Positions 17,094 through 25,594 of a DNA stretch of 55,934 nt are shown one piece after another. This stretch comes from JBLMYQ01 sp050258375 (GTDB taxonomy: Bacteria > Bacillota > Clostridia > Acetivibrionales > UBA4821). Within the stretch, counting starts at the first letter, position 1, and every line of letters begins with the position of its first letter. The stretch spans positions 1-55,934 of the forward strand of contig JBLMYQ010000011.1 of NCBI GenBank assembly GCA_050258375.1, given 5' to 3'. The notes under the pieces are model-generated. The model did no database searches. It was given only the letters and a program-made list of their open reading frames with translations, and was not told where the DNA came from. Position numbers and translations under genes: made by a program.

Positions 17094-17122
17094 GTTATCC
17101 TCCTAAAATTATGCCTTGAAAA

Positions 17123-18994
17123 TTAATATTTTTTTCCGCTAATCTTTTGTATAAAGTAAACCACCTCATTAAATGCTTCTTCTCTAAGTACCAATTGTTC
17201 TCCTTTTAAACGTTTTACAAATTCCGGACTTAATAACTTCTTTTCATTTGCTGTTTTCCACGCAATGTTTTTATTATACACTTTTTTATCATAAATATAT
17301 AAAATCATTTGAGCTGCATCATCCTTTGTTATATACTCACCTGGACAAATCTCAAATAATTTCTTGCACAACTCTTGATCAAACTTTGCCGGAGCCTGCT
17401 TTTTAACCACATTATTTATTATACCAATAAATTCGTTGTTACGTATCTTATCACTAAATCTGTAATTATTCTGATACCCACCGCCAATAGCAGCAAATTC
17501 AGAAAGCTTCTCAATATCCGGGAAAGCCCAGTGTGATGCATTACTATTTGGGCTATTGAAATCAGGAAGATATGCACCCTGTTTTATTAATGTTTCCTGA
17601 ATCTTTTTTACAGCTGCTATACTTTTCGCTGCTTTTCTTGGTGAAATATCATTTTTTATTGAGTAAACCGCCGCAACTCCGGCAGCTTGTCCAGTAACCA
17701 TACCTACAGGTATAACTCTTGCACTCCCTGCTGCTGTTGAAGTATATGAAGCCGAACGACCTGCTACAAAAATATTTTCAATATTTAATGGAACAAGACA
17801 CCTTAAAGGAATGCTGTACTGGTCAGGTGTACAAATTACATTGCCCATATCTTCAATACTGCTAGCCTGTATATCAACCGGATAAGAAGCAACTGCAATT
17901 TTATCCTCAAAGTTTCTATTATTTAAGACATCCTGAATTTTTAGTGTATATTCTCCTTTTATATGTCGGGTCTCTCTTATATATAGGTTATCTGCAGCAC
18001 CTGCAAAACTTGCATTTTCAAAAGCTGGAATCTTCTTTTTAAGGAAAAGAGTGATGTTTTCTGCTTCTTTTTTCCCTTCTTCAATAGCTTTTTTACGCGA
18101 GGCTTCATCCAGCATATTAATATTTACAATTTGAAGAGCATTTATAAGAATGCTGCCATCATTTTGCTTACCTATATTTAATCCTCTTATTTTCATATTG
18201 CTGTGAAGAGGTTTATATTCCTTTCTTATTTCTCCAAACCCCCATGCAGATTTGCTGTTGATTCCTTCGTCCTTAATTTTCTTGGTTTTGAGATTTTTTC
18301 TAATGTCATCTCCAAGTTGTTTCCAGTCTACATTTTTTACCCTGAATACAAGTGTTGCACACATGTATGTATCTTTTAAGCCTACATCTTCCTGCCCAAG
18401 AGAATACGGCGCTCCGGCAGAGGCTGCAACATCGGCATCAGGAGTAGCATCAATTATTCTTTTAGCAAAAAATTCTTTCTGTGTGCCATCTTTTTCAAGC
18501 CTGATACCCTTTATTGTATTTTTATCCATTATAGGGGAAATGAATTTGGTTCCGGAAATATATATCATGTTTTTTTGTCTCTTTACCATTTTTTCAAATA
18601 CTTCTTTTGCTTTTTTTACATCAAAGGAGTCTCCGCCAACACCATTATAAAAATCAAGGAACACTCCTCTTGTAACAAGCTGCCTTGCAGCATTGCGGTT
18701 CATGTCTATAGAATTAAGCATTCCATATGTCATAAGCCCCCCAAGCCCATTCTCATAAGAAACAAGCAAAACCTTTCCGCCAGACCTTGCAGCAGATACT
18801 GCCGCAGAAATACCTTCAGGCTCACCGCCTACAACAATTATGTCATAAGTATCTGAAGCCTTTTGCCAATTATTGTGAGCAGAGCCTTGCAGCAAAGTAT
18901 TATTTTTTATTACGTTTACTCCAAACATTAATAAACACACAATGCAAAGCATTGTTAAAACCAGCATAAGTTTTTTGGACTGTAGATACTTCAT
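17123..18994 (-). CDS. Exported FAD-dependent oxidoreductase with degenerate SLH repeats
   Basis: 623 residues from the ATG behind GAGGTGAT. A hydrophobic anchor or signal (about 8-27) is followed by the dinucleotide-binding motif VVGGEPEGISAA near 54-65 and an FAD-oxidoreductase domain, with DATPDADVAA and the FVAGRSASYTSTAAGSAR region expected near the flavin. After about residue 485 come three repeats like weak SLH domains, for example HWAFPDIEKLSEFAAIGGGY, then ITKDDAAQMILYIY and VLREEAFNEVVYFI. The protein would be held on the pyruvylated polymer made by its downstream neighbours. Substrate unknown. First gene of the DUF5693-csaB-tagA operon. An extracytoplasmic flavoenzyme exported through Sec would have to load FAD outside the cell. 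Confidence 0.85.
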   Translation of the reverse strand: MKYLQSKKLMLVLTMLCIVCLLMFGVNVIKNNTLLQGSAHNNWQKASDTYDIIVVGGEPEGISAAVSAARSGGKVLLVSYENGLGGLMTYGMLNSIDMNRNAARQLVTRGVFLDFYNGVGGDSFDVKKAKEVFEKMVKRQKNMIYISGTKFISPIMDKNTIKGIRLEKDGTQKEFFAKRIIDATPDADVAASAGAPYSLGQEDVGLKDTYMCATLVFRVKNVDWKQLGDDIRKNLKTKKIKDEGINSKSAWGFGEIRKEYKPLHSNMKIRGLNIGKQNDGSILINALQIVNINMLDEASRKKAIEEGKKEAENITLFLKKKIPAFENASFAGAADNLYIRETRHIKGEYTLKIQDVLNNRNFEDKIAVASYPVDIQASSIEDMGNVICTPDQYSIPLRCLVPLNIENIFVAGRSASYTSTAAGSARVIPVGMVTGQAAGVAAVYSIKNDISPRKAAKSIAAVKKIQETLIKQGAYLPDFNSPNSNASHWAFPDIEKLSEFAAIGGGYQNNYRFSDKIRNNEFIGIINNVVKKQAPAKFDQELCKKLFEICPGEYITKDDAAQMILYIYDKKVYNKNIAWKTANEKKLLSPEFVKRLKGEQLVLREEAFNEVVYFIQKISGKKY

Positions 18995-19070
18995 TTGTGA
19001 AATCACCTCATAAAATATAATTGTGGAATATTCTTCATGCCTTAAAAATTATATACTATTTAAGCATAAA

Positions 19071-19100
19071 AATATAGAGGCATAATTAAGCCTCTATATT
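19071..19100 (-). terminator. Terminator after the exported coiled-coil gene
   Basis: A perfect 11 bp stem (19071-19081 with 19090-19100) that extends further into AAGCATAAA/TTTATGCTT, followed by T-rich sequence on the minus strand. Confidence 0.85.
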
Positions 19101-19112
19101 TATGCTTGAAAT

Positions 19113-19643
19113 CTATTCTATTGAATAAGCTCCTTTTACCATCAGAATGCACTCTGATTGTGCGATAGCACCTCTTCCGTCTGACCTTGGAATAATAAGC
19201 AAATGATTACTTTCAATGTAGCTATTAGAGATAACATCGGCACCTGTAGTTACGTCAGACAGTCCACCCATGCTTGAGCCTAACGCCTTTGCTTTCCCTG
19301 ACCTTAAAATCAGCTCTGTGCTTTCCTGGCATACTATCTTTTTTCCTGCAGACAGATTAACTATTTCGTATTTTGCCCCTGTAGTTCCTGTTGTATTCCC
19401 CAGGCTTTCTACCTTTTTATCCATAATTGCAAGATTTGAATTGTTTTGTTCAACCTTTGCTTCAAGGTTTTTTACTGCTGTCTGAATGCTATCGGTAATT
19501 TCCTGAAGCTTTTTGTCAAGATAACTTGATGTTATCAGCGGATCGCTGTCTGTTCCCGGAGTCCCTGTAGCTGCAAGTGCAATATTAAATAATACAGTCA
19601 TAATTAAAGCTATAGTTGTAATCCATAAAATACTTTTTTTCAT
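19113..19643 (-). CDS. Exported coiled-coil protein of unknown function
   Basis: 176 residues with a clear Sec signal peptide (Lys-Lys start, hydrophobic core to about 24, cleavage near ALA). A short coiled coil follows (about 42-85, heptad-like KKLQEITDSIQTAVKNLEAK), then a Gly-rich, beta-type domain with AKYEIVNLSAGKKIVCQEST and a C-terminal AQSECILMVKGAYSIE. I recall similar exported proteins in Clostridia but no established function. The start is ATG after AGGAGGGG. It has its own terminator and stands between the oxidoreductase operon and the toxin/antitoxin pair. Confidence 0.75.
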   Translation of the reverse strand: MKKSILWITTIALIMTVLFNIALAATGTPGTDSDPLITSSYLDKKLQEITDSIQTAVKNLEAKVEQNNSNLAIMDKKVESLGNTTGTTGAKYEIVNLSAGKKIVCQESTELILRSGKAKALGSSMGGLSDVTTGADVISNSYIESNHLLIIPRSDGRGAIAQSECILMVKGAYSIE

Positions 19644-19726
19644 CGGTTCCCCTCCTAAAATAATATGCAGTTAAAATATAAAATAGTTTTCTAGCAAATT
19701 ATTTTATATTTATATTAGCTATATAT

Positions 19727-20089
19727 TTATTGAATATCTTGAAGTCCAAAGCTAACCTGAAGTGCATCATTTACCTTCAGCATAAGATCCTCATCCAGAT
19801 GTCCGATTTTCTCTTTAAGCCTTTTCTTATCTATTGTTCTTATCTGCTCCAGCAAGATTACAGAGTCCTTTGCAAGACCATATTCCTTAGCCCCTATTTC
19901 GGTATGTGTGGGCAGTTTTGCCTTGTTAATTTGAGATGTTATTGCAGCAGCAATTACTGTAGGACTATATTTATTACCAATATCGTTTTGCACAATCAAA
20001 ACCGGCCTTACCCCTCCCTGTTCCGAACCAACGACAGGGCTTAAGTCGGCATAATATATGTCGCCTCTTCTTATTACCACTCTACTCAC
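19727..20089 (-). CDS. ndoA: EndoA/MazF-type endoribonuclease toxin
   Basis: 120 residues, close to B. subtilis NdoA. MazF enzymes cut single-stranded RNA at short motifs without ribosomes. The hallmark RRGDIYYADLSPVVGSEQGG at about 7-26 holds the catalytic Arg, and the PVLIVQND and AAAITSQ segments follow. The start is GTG, overlapping the antitoxin stop by 8 bp, so translation is coupled. The pair sits in the usual chromosomal setting of this module and is more likely core than mobile. Confidence 0.95.
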   Translation of the reverse strand: MSRVVIRRGDIYYADLSPVVGSEQGGVRPVLIVQNDIGNKYSPTVIAAAITSQINKAKLPTHTEIGAKEYGLAKDSVILLEQIRTIDKKRLKEKIGHLDEDLMLKVNDALQVSFGLQDIQ

Positions 20090-20357
20090 ACTCCGCTAAT
20101 CGGTTCTCATATTTTTTTTGAATCTGGTTATCCGCTTCTATGCACATTTCGGCTAACTTCAGGTTTATTTCGGCCATTTCTCTATAACCCTTCTTAGCAG
20201 TCTCAATTTTTTCTATCCTTTTCTTTTCGCGGATATAAAGCTTCATAGCCTGCCTCACGAATTCACTTCTGTTCATATTTTCGAGGGAAGCTATAGTATC
20301 TACCTCCTTCAACAGGCTTGTTGGAAGACTTATAATTATCTTTCTACTTTCAGCCAA
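20082..20357 (-). CDS. ndoAI: EndoAI ribbon-helix-helix antitoxin
   Basis: 91 residues. The N-terminal half is a ribbon-helix-helix (KIIISLPTSLLKEVDTIA, then NRSEFVRQAMKLY), which dimerises and probably binds DNA; the charged C-terminal half should wrap the toxin. The start is TTG after a run of G that serves as ribosome-binding site. It has its own promoter downstream of the terminator of the lipoprotein gene. In Bacillus alr stands between the YdcC lipoprotein and this pair; here alr is missing. Confidence 0.93.
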   Translation of the reverse strand: MAESRKIIISLPTSLLKEVDTIASLENMNRSEFVRQAMKLYIREKKRIEKIETAKKGYREMAEINLKLAEMCIEADNQIQKKYENRLAECE

Positions 20358-20527
20358 GAATACCCCCCCATTTCAAAAACAAGTATCAAACAGGAAAAAA
20401 ATTGTGATATCTGTGCAATTCTGAAATAAGATTCTTCTTTATTGCATTATTCCCTAAAATGTAAAATAATATGACCTTGGAAATGTTATTTTGAAAAGTA
20501 ATTGTTTAAAGCAGTTTTGATAGTTTA

Positions 20528-20557
20528 ATTATATTCTCATGTTACATTTCCAGTCAA
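20528..20557 (-). promoter_or_regulatory. Promoter of ndoAI-ndoA
   Basis: Minus-strand TTGACT (20552-20557), 18 bp, TATAAT (20528-20533), leaving an untranslated leader of ~165 bases in which I see no further structure. Confidence 0.7.
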
Positions 20558-20561
20558 ATTA

Positions 20562-20590
20562 AATTTTGTTGACATTAATACAACAAAATT
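20562..20590. terminator. Terminator of the YdcC/GerS-like gene
   Basis: A perfect 10 bp AATTTTGTTG/CAACAAAATT stem around a 9-base loop, just after the lipoprotein stop and before the ndoAI promoter. Confidence 0.75.
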
Positions 20591-20594
20591 ATTT

Positions 20595-21203
20595 TTATTC
20601 AAAAACATCTTCTGCAAACTTGGGATTCATCACAAAATTTTTATACCTGATATCAACTTTCAGCCGTTCCTGCTTGTCAAATATTTTTAAGCTTTCAGGA
20701 TATCCTTCTTTATTAACTCTTAGAATTTCTGTTTCCATATAATCTGTTTCGCAAGGTATATACGTTTTTAATATGTAGCTGCCATCAGCAATTTCCATAT
20801 TTGATTTTTCCGAGCTTACATAGTTACTGAAAAAGCAAGTCAGAAGCATGTTGTTCCCTGTTAGTTTCATAAGATTTTCCGAGACATATGTATTGTTTAC
20901 ATCAATATTAGGATTGCTTACACGGGTCTCGCTTCCATTACTTACTGTCAATATTCCCTTCATAAATTCCGGCTCAAGGATTTCAGTCCTAAGCTTTGAA
21001 GGATGAAGATATATCTGTGTAACCAGATATTTTGTTGAGTTTTTGTTATTTATAATTGTTATTTCCGAAGTACATTTATAGCTTTTTAACTCAAATAATT
21101 TTTTTTGTATACCTTGAAAATTGTCAGCAGACAGTCTGTTTCCGCACGCTGACATAATAATCATTAGTGAAAGAGCAGCCATGAGTATTCTCAAATGCTT
21201 CAA
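20595..21203 (-). CDS. YdcC/GerS-like lipoprotein (LolA fold)
   Basis: 202 residues from a TTG preceded by GAGGAG; a GTG 12 bases upstream is too close to the site. A lipoprotein signal ends at the lipobox IIMSAC. The rest is a beta-rich domain like LolA and YdcC/GerS: CTSEITIINN, then QIYLHPSKLRTEILEP and a C-terminal KVDIRYKNFVMNP. In Bacillus YdcC is linked to sporulation and in Clostridioides GerS to spore-cortex processing, so a spore-envelope role is likely by family and by position before ndoAI-ndoA. It follows nnr by 32 bp. Confidence 0.8.
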   Translation of the reverse strand: MKHLRILMAALSLMIIMSACGNRLSADNFQGIQKKLFELKSYKCTSEITIINNKNSTKYLVTQIYLHPSKLRTEILEPEFMKGILTVSNGSETRVSNPNIDVNNTYVSENLMKLTGNNMLLTCFFSNYVSSEKSNMEIADGSYILKTYIPCETDYMETEILRVNKEGYPESLKIFDKQERLKVDIRYKNFVMNPKFAEDVFE

Positions 21204-21235
21204 GTCAAAATTCACTCCTCACCATAATTAAATTC

Positions 21236-22810
21236 TTAAATGCAAGCCTCCCTATCCCTCATGCTTTTTAAAGCATACGGAAGGTGTTCGGTAATATCTC
21301 CTGCAGTCATTCCCTCCATTCCTTTTTCAGAGGCTGCCATATCCCCTGCCAAACCATGTACATATACACCGGCAGCAGCAGAATCCTCCGGCGAAATTCC
21401 CCGACCTGCAAAAGATGCTATTACTCCGGTTAAAACATCCCCTGCTCCACCAGATGCCATCCCTTGATTCCCCGTTAAATTTACGTATATGTATCCTTCT
21501 TTTGTACAAATCACTGTTCTCCAATCCTTTAATACTATCGTACATTTTAGCTTCCTGCAGTATTTTTTTAAGATATTTACTCTATCTATTCGTATTTCTT
21601 CAATTGATAAACCCGTTAAGCTTGCCATTTCACCCATATGCGGCGTTAGGACAACCGGGCACACTGCTTTATTTAATAAATCTATATTCCCCACCAAGGA
21701 ATTTATTCCATCCGAATCTATTATCAATGGAACAGGACTGTTAAGCAGCAGCCACTCTGTGATTTTTTTTATATCTGTTCCCTTGCCGAGCCCTGGTCCG
21801 TAAGCTATAGCATTGTATCTGTTTATTTGACAATTGATTTTTTCTATACATTTCTCACTAAGAGTCCCATCTCCATTATCTTCAAGGGGCATTGTCATTT
21901 CCTCAGTAAGCTTTGTTTCCAATATGCTGTTAAGGGTTTTCGGTATACCAAGGGTTACAAGTCCGGAACCGCTTCGTTGCGCTGCTCTGCCAGTCAATGC
22001 CGCTGCCCCGGTTAGTCCCGCAGAACCTGCTATTACAAGAACCCTGCCATTACTTCCTTTATGTGCATATATAGACCTCTCCGGAACCAATCCACAAACA
22101 TATTCAGCAGTGAGAAGTCTTGTTTCTAACTCCAGCTGGTCAGCAATCTTTTTGGGTATTCCTATATCGTATATTTCAATATGCCCAACAAATTTTGCAC
22201 CCTCTCCAATAATTGTACCTGCTTTGGGAAATCCTAAAGCAATAGTTTTTGACGGTTTCACGCAAATCCCCAGTATTTCACCGGTATTTCCGTTGATTCC
22301 TGATGGAATATCTATTGAAACCGTATACCTTCCTGCATTGTTAATGATATCTATAATCTCATACATAAAGCTATTAACAGGCTTATTTATTCCGGTTCCT
22401 AAAATCCCATCAACAACTGCATCTGCCATAAGAATAGACCTTTGTATTTCTTCATTGTATTCATTGTTCCCAACTACAGCCAGCTTTATTTTCATGCTTT
22501 TAATAATATTTAAATTTGTTTTTGCATCACCTTTTACCACTTCTTCTTTGCCTGTTAGAACAACAAGTACATTAGCCCCTTCATTGAAAGCATGCCTTGC
22601 CACTCCCATTGCGTCCCCGCCGTTATTACCTGTTCCGGCAAATATAACAATATTTTTATTTTTAAAGGTACCCAAATCCTTTTTTATTTCATTGGCGATA
22701 TTAAAAGAAGCATTCTCCATAAGCAATATTCCAGGTATGCCATATTCCTCTATAGCTCTGCGCTCAATTTCTTTCATTTGTTCCGTAGTAACTACTTTCA
22801 ATTTCTTCAC
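21236..22810 (-). CDS. nnr: Bifunctional NAD(P)H-hydrate epimerase / ADP-dependent dehydratase
   Basis: 524 residues, the two-domain Nnr type. It repairs damaged NAD(P)H: the N-terminal YjeF-N domain (about 1-220) epimerises the hydrate and the C-terminal ribokinase-like domain (about 225-515) dehydrates it. Motifs seen are GTGNNGGDAMG (59-69) in the epimerase, and YGPGLGKGTD, LTPHMGEMA and GMASGGAGDVLTG in the dehydratase, where the last holds the catalytic Asp. The start is GTG, overlapping the dusB stop in a GTGA arrangement, so it is coupled to dusB. Confidence 0.95.
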   Translation of the reverse strand: MKKLKVVTTEQMKEIERRAIEEYGIPGILLMENASFNIANEIKKDLGTFKNKNIVIFAGTGNNGGDAMGVARHAFNEGANVLVVLTGKEEVVKGDAKTNLNIIKSMKIKLAVVGNNEYNEEIQRSILMADAVVDGILGTGINKPVNSFMYEIIDIINNAGRYTVSIDIPSGINGNTGEILGICVKPSKTIALGFPKAGTIIGEGAKFVGHIEIYDIGIPKKIADQLELETRLLTAEYVCGLVPERSIYAHKGSNGRVLVIAGSAGLTGAAALTGRAAQRSGSGLVTLGIPKTLNSILETKLTEEMTMPLEDNGDGTLSEKCIEKINCQINRYNAIAYGPGLGKGTDIKKITEWLLLNSPVPLIIDSDGINSLVGNIDLLNKAVCPVVLTPHMGEMASLTGLSIEEIRIDRVNILKKYCRKLKCTIVLKDWRTVICTKEGYIYVNLTGNQGMASGGAGDVLTGVIASFAGRGISPEDSAAAGVYVHGLAGDMAASEKGMEGMTAGDITEHLPYALKSMRDREACI

Positions 22811-23775
22811 TCCAATTCCAATAATCTTTTCAGCATACAGATAACCGCCTCCGGCTCTTCCAGCTTATTTATATCTTCCCGTATCCTTGCAGCATTACGA
22901 ATTCCTTTCAGATACCAGCCAATGTGTTTTCTCATTTCCCTTACTCCAACATATGCACCTTTATAATCCAGCATATCATTGAAATGCCTTATTAATATAC
23001 CAATCCTCTCTTTACAGGATGGTTCAGCAATAATTTCTCCCGTCTTCAGGTAGTGCACTGTCCTTTTAAATATCCATGGATTTCCCTGCGCCGCTCTTCC
23101 TATCATAACCGCATCACAGCCGGTTTTTTCAATCATCATTTTGGCATCTTCGGGAGTTTGTATATCTCCATTTCCTATAACAGGTATTTTAACTGCCTTT
23201 TTAACCTTTTGGATTATATCCCAATCCGCTTTGCCTGAATAAAATTGTTCTCTGGTTCTGCCATGAACAGCTGCCCCCGAAGCCCCGCTAGCCTCTGCGA
23301 TTTTTGCCAATTCAACCGCATTAACACCCTCTCCGGAATCATCCCAGCCTTTCCGCATTTTGACTGTTACTGGGACACTACTGTTATTTACGACCGCCCT
23401 GATAATTTTTTCAGCTAATTCAGGGTCGAGCATTAGCGCTGAACCCTCTTTATTTTTTACAATTTTCGGAGTGGGGCATCCCATATTTATATCAATCAAG
23501 TCAGCTCCTTCTTGGCACAGCTTATAAGCTGTTCTGGCCATACCATCAGGATCCGAACCAAAAATCTGAACTGCCGCCGGCTTTTCGTTTGGACTAAGCC
23601 TGGCAATTTCTTGCGTTTTCCCGTGAGAATAATCAAAAGCTTTTGAGCTTGCCATTTCAGTATATGTAAGACCACAGCCCATTTCACGGCATATAAGCCT
23701 GAAAGGCATGTCTGTTACACCTGCCATAGGCGCAAGAAAAACTATATTCGAAGGTTTAAGGTTACCTATATTCAT
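22807..23775 (-). CDS. dusB: tRNA-dihydrouridine synthase, DusB type
   Basis: 322 residues. This FMN enzyme reduces uridines in the tRNA D-loop using NADPH. The TIM-barrel start APMAGVTD (15-22), the active-site INMGCPTPKIV with Cys100, the VHGRTREQ substrate motif and GNGDIQTPEDA phosphate-binding region are intact. Start ATG with a weak AGGA site. First gene of the dusB-nnr-lipoprotein transcript. Confidence 0.95.
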   Translation of the reverse strand: MNIGNLKPSNIVFLAPMAGVTDMPFRLICREMGCGLTYTEMASSKAFDYSHGKTQEIARLSPNEKPAAVQIFGSDPDGMARTAYKLCQEGADLIDINMGCPTPKIVKNKEGSALMLDPELAEKIIRAVVNNSSVPVTVKMRKGWDDSGEGVNAVELAKIAEASGASGAAVHGRTREQFYSGKADWDIIQKVKKAVKIPVIGNGDIQTPEDAKMMIEKTGCDAVMIGRAAQGNPWIFKRTVHYLKTGEIIAEPSCKERIGILIRHFNDMLDYKGAYVGVREMRKHIGWYLKGIRNAARIREDINKLEEPEAVICMLKRLLELE

Positions 23776-23962
23776 TGTTAATTCCTATCAAAATAATAAA
23801 AAATTACTGATAATTGAAATCTAAATATAATTAATTTTAAGATAAAATGGAAAATGATTTTTGAGCAAAATTTTGTGTGAAAATCTATTTTTCATTTTTA
23901 GTAACTTTAGTAATATTCTTTAAAGCTTCTTTGATTATATCATAAAAGGAAAAATAAAAACC

Positions 23963-24003
23963 AGACCTCCCTTTCCCTCCGAAAGGAGGCGAAAAGAAGG
24001 TCT
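23963..24003. repeat. Stem-loop repeat copy A, also terminator for the small membrane-protein gene
   Basis: AGACC...CGAAAAG module with an inner CCTCC/GGAGG stem (bases 23963-23997), related to copies at 42572-42607, 42641-42675 and 55486-55522. Here the outer bases AGACCT and AGGTCT also pair, and the minus strand continues with a T-rich tract, so this copy looks usable as a terminator for the upstream gene ending at 24031. No other feature is seen in the 23776-24030 gap. Confidence 0.65.
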
Positions 24004-24030
24004 TTTCAGCTTTTTAAACCAAAGGGTGAG

Positions 24031-24357
24031 TTACAACATCTTTATAAGCATAAATGCGAAGATTCCAATTCCTACAATCAGCCCCATATTTATTAAAAAA
24101 TCAATATACCATTTCTTACTTTCTATTAGCTTATTCTTCTCATTATTAACTGAATTCCTATTTGTAATATAATTTGAGATTATCATTTCTGCTTCTTTTA
24201 TTATAATAAAATCCCTTTTCTTATCAGTGCCATTTTTTTCATTACTATTTTTGTTCTCATCACAAGTATCTGATTTGAGAACCAAAATCGCTTCTTCTAT
24301 AATATTTGATGGTATATCTCTCAATACTACTATTTTTCTGGGACAACTCTTTGTCAT
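24031..24357 (-). CDS. Small C-terminally anchored membrane protein, unknown
   Basis: 108 residues from the ATG behind GGAGG; the apparent GTG start 12 bases upstream lies in the ribosome-binding site. The N-terminal part contains RKIVVLRDIPSNIIEEAILV and a polar Asn/Lys-rich linker; the C-terminus has one hydrophobic helix (about 85-106). It would be tail-anchored with the bulk in the cytoplasm. I do not recognise the family. It stands alone between dusB and prs. Confidence 0.6.
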   Translation of the reverse strand: MTKSCPRKIVVLRDIPSNIIEEAILVLKSDTCDENKNSNEKNGTDKKRDFIIIKEAEMIISNYITNRNSVNNEKNKLIESKKWYIDFLINMGLIVGIGIFAFMLIKML

Positions 24358-24474
24358 TGCTACCTCCACACTCAGTATTCACCTATAAATATTATTAACA
24401 AGCAATTCTATGATTATGCAATACTGGAAAATATATTTTATTTAACCATACAAATTAATACGCGAAACATATAA

Positions 24475-24534
24475 AAAATATGCAAACAAAGAAAGAACGC
24501 GGAAATCCGCGTTCTTTCTTTGTTTGCATATTTT
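24475..24534. terminator. Terminator of prs, a 28 bp perfect palindrome
   Basis: Arms 24475-24502 and 24507-24534 are perfectly complementary around a 4-base loop. The right arm overlaps the prs stop codon. The A/T ends make it symmetric and potentially bidirectional. Confidence 0.85.
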
Positions 24535-25471
24535 AAAGAAACATTTGCCCTACTGATTCACCATAATGTATCCTCTTTATAGCTTCTGCAAAATACGGCG
24601 CCATAGAAAGTACCGTTATCTTATCAAGCTGCTTTTGTGGAGCAAGCGGGATTGTATTTGAAACTACAACCTCTTTAACCGGAGAGTTCTTTATCCTCTC
24701 TATTGCCGGTCCTGATAATACAGGGTGTGTACATCCGGCATATACTTCTTTAGCACCATGCTTTACCAAGGTATTAACAGCTTCCATTAATGAGCTTGCT
24801 CTATCAATTTCATCATCAAAAACAACTGCCCTTTTACCTTCAACATCCCCTATCAAATTATCTATTGTTACTTCCTGATGATTGCCAAGCCTGCGCTTGT
24901 CCAACAAAGCAATTGGAACTCCAAGGCTCTTTGCATATCTATAAGCTTTCTTCGAGCTTCCTGCATCAGCCGCAACAACCACCAAATCATCAAATTGCTT
25001 ATTAGCAAAGTATTGGGTCAGAAGGGGTTCAGCGGTTAACTGATCAACCGGAATCGAGAAGAAGCCCTGTATTTGCGTAGCATGTAAATCGCAGGTTAAA
25101 ACTCTATGTGCACCTGCAGCAGTAAGCAAGTCTGCAACAAGTCTAGCCGTAATAGCTATTCTTGGCTGGTCTTTTTTATCTGAACGAACATAAGGAAAGT
25201 ACGGAAGAACAACAGTTATTCTTTTGGCTGAAGATCTTTTTACTGCATCCATCATTATTAAAAGTTCCATAAAATTTGAATCAACCGGAGGCATTGAAGT
25301 TTGAATTATGAATACATCATCTTCGCGTACTCTTTCGAGTATTCTTACAAACATATTATCATTATCAAACTTGAAAGATTCGCTTTGTCCCAGAGGAATT
25401 TTCAGATACTCACAAACCTCTTCTGCAAACGCCCGGCTAGAATTACAACTGAGAACTTTCAAATCGTACAT
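24533..25471 (-). CDS. prs: Ribose-phosphate pyrophosphokinase, divergent
   Basis: 312 residues, the usual length. PRPP synthase joins ribose 5-phosphate and ATP for nucleotide, His and Trp synthesis. The fold and catalytic segments are clear: PYFPYVRSDKK (90-100) and DLHATQIQGFF (128-138). Two normally conserved loops differ: the ribose-5-phosphate loop reads FDDEIDRASS (218-227) where DDIIDTAGT is usual, and AADAGSSKKA (167-176) replaces the common PDxGG segment. It may be a paralogue with altered regulation or substrate. Own promoter and terminator. Confidence 0.85.
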   Translation of the reverse strand: MYDLKVLSCNSSRAFAEEVCEYLKIPLGQSESFKFDNDNMFVRILERVREDDVFIIQTSMPPVDSNFMELLIMMDAVKRSSAKRITVVLPYFPYVRSDKKDQPRIAITARLVADLLTAAGAHRVLTCDLHATQIQGFFSIPVDQLTAEPLLTQYFANKQFDDLVVVAADAGSSKKAYRYAKSLGVPIALLDKRRLGNHQEVTIDNLIGDVEGKRAVVFDDEIDRASSLMEAVNTLVKHGAKEVYAGCTHPVLSGPAIERIKNSPVKEVVVSNTIPLAPQKQLDKITVLSMAPYFAEAIKRIHYGESVGQMFL

Positions 25472-25525
25472 TTACATGTCCCCCTTGACATTATTACATA
25501 AAAATAAATACTAGCAACCTTGCTT

Positions 25526-25554
25526 ATTATAAACATTTTTCTATAAAAAGTAAA
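25526..25554 (-). promoter_or_regulatory. Promoter of prs
   Basis: Minus-strand TTTACT (25549-25554), 17 bp, TATAAT (25526-25531), about 55 bp upstream of the start. Confidence 0.7.
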
Positions 25555-25594
25555 CCCCAAAACATTTAAAAATAGAACAAAATATGCTCATTAA

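Noticed and set aside
20534..20560. WalR-type repeat near the ndoAI promoter
   Set aside because: Only one half-site fits; the second differs at required positions.
21834..22844. Long plus-strand open frame (336 codons) opposite nnr
   Set aside because: It lies entirely antisense to a well-supported enzyme gene, has no ribosome-binding site, and its composition mirrors the codon pattern of nnr. A shadow frame.
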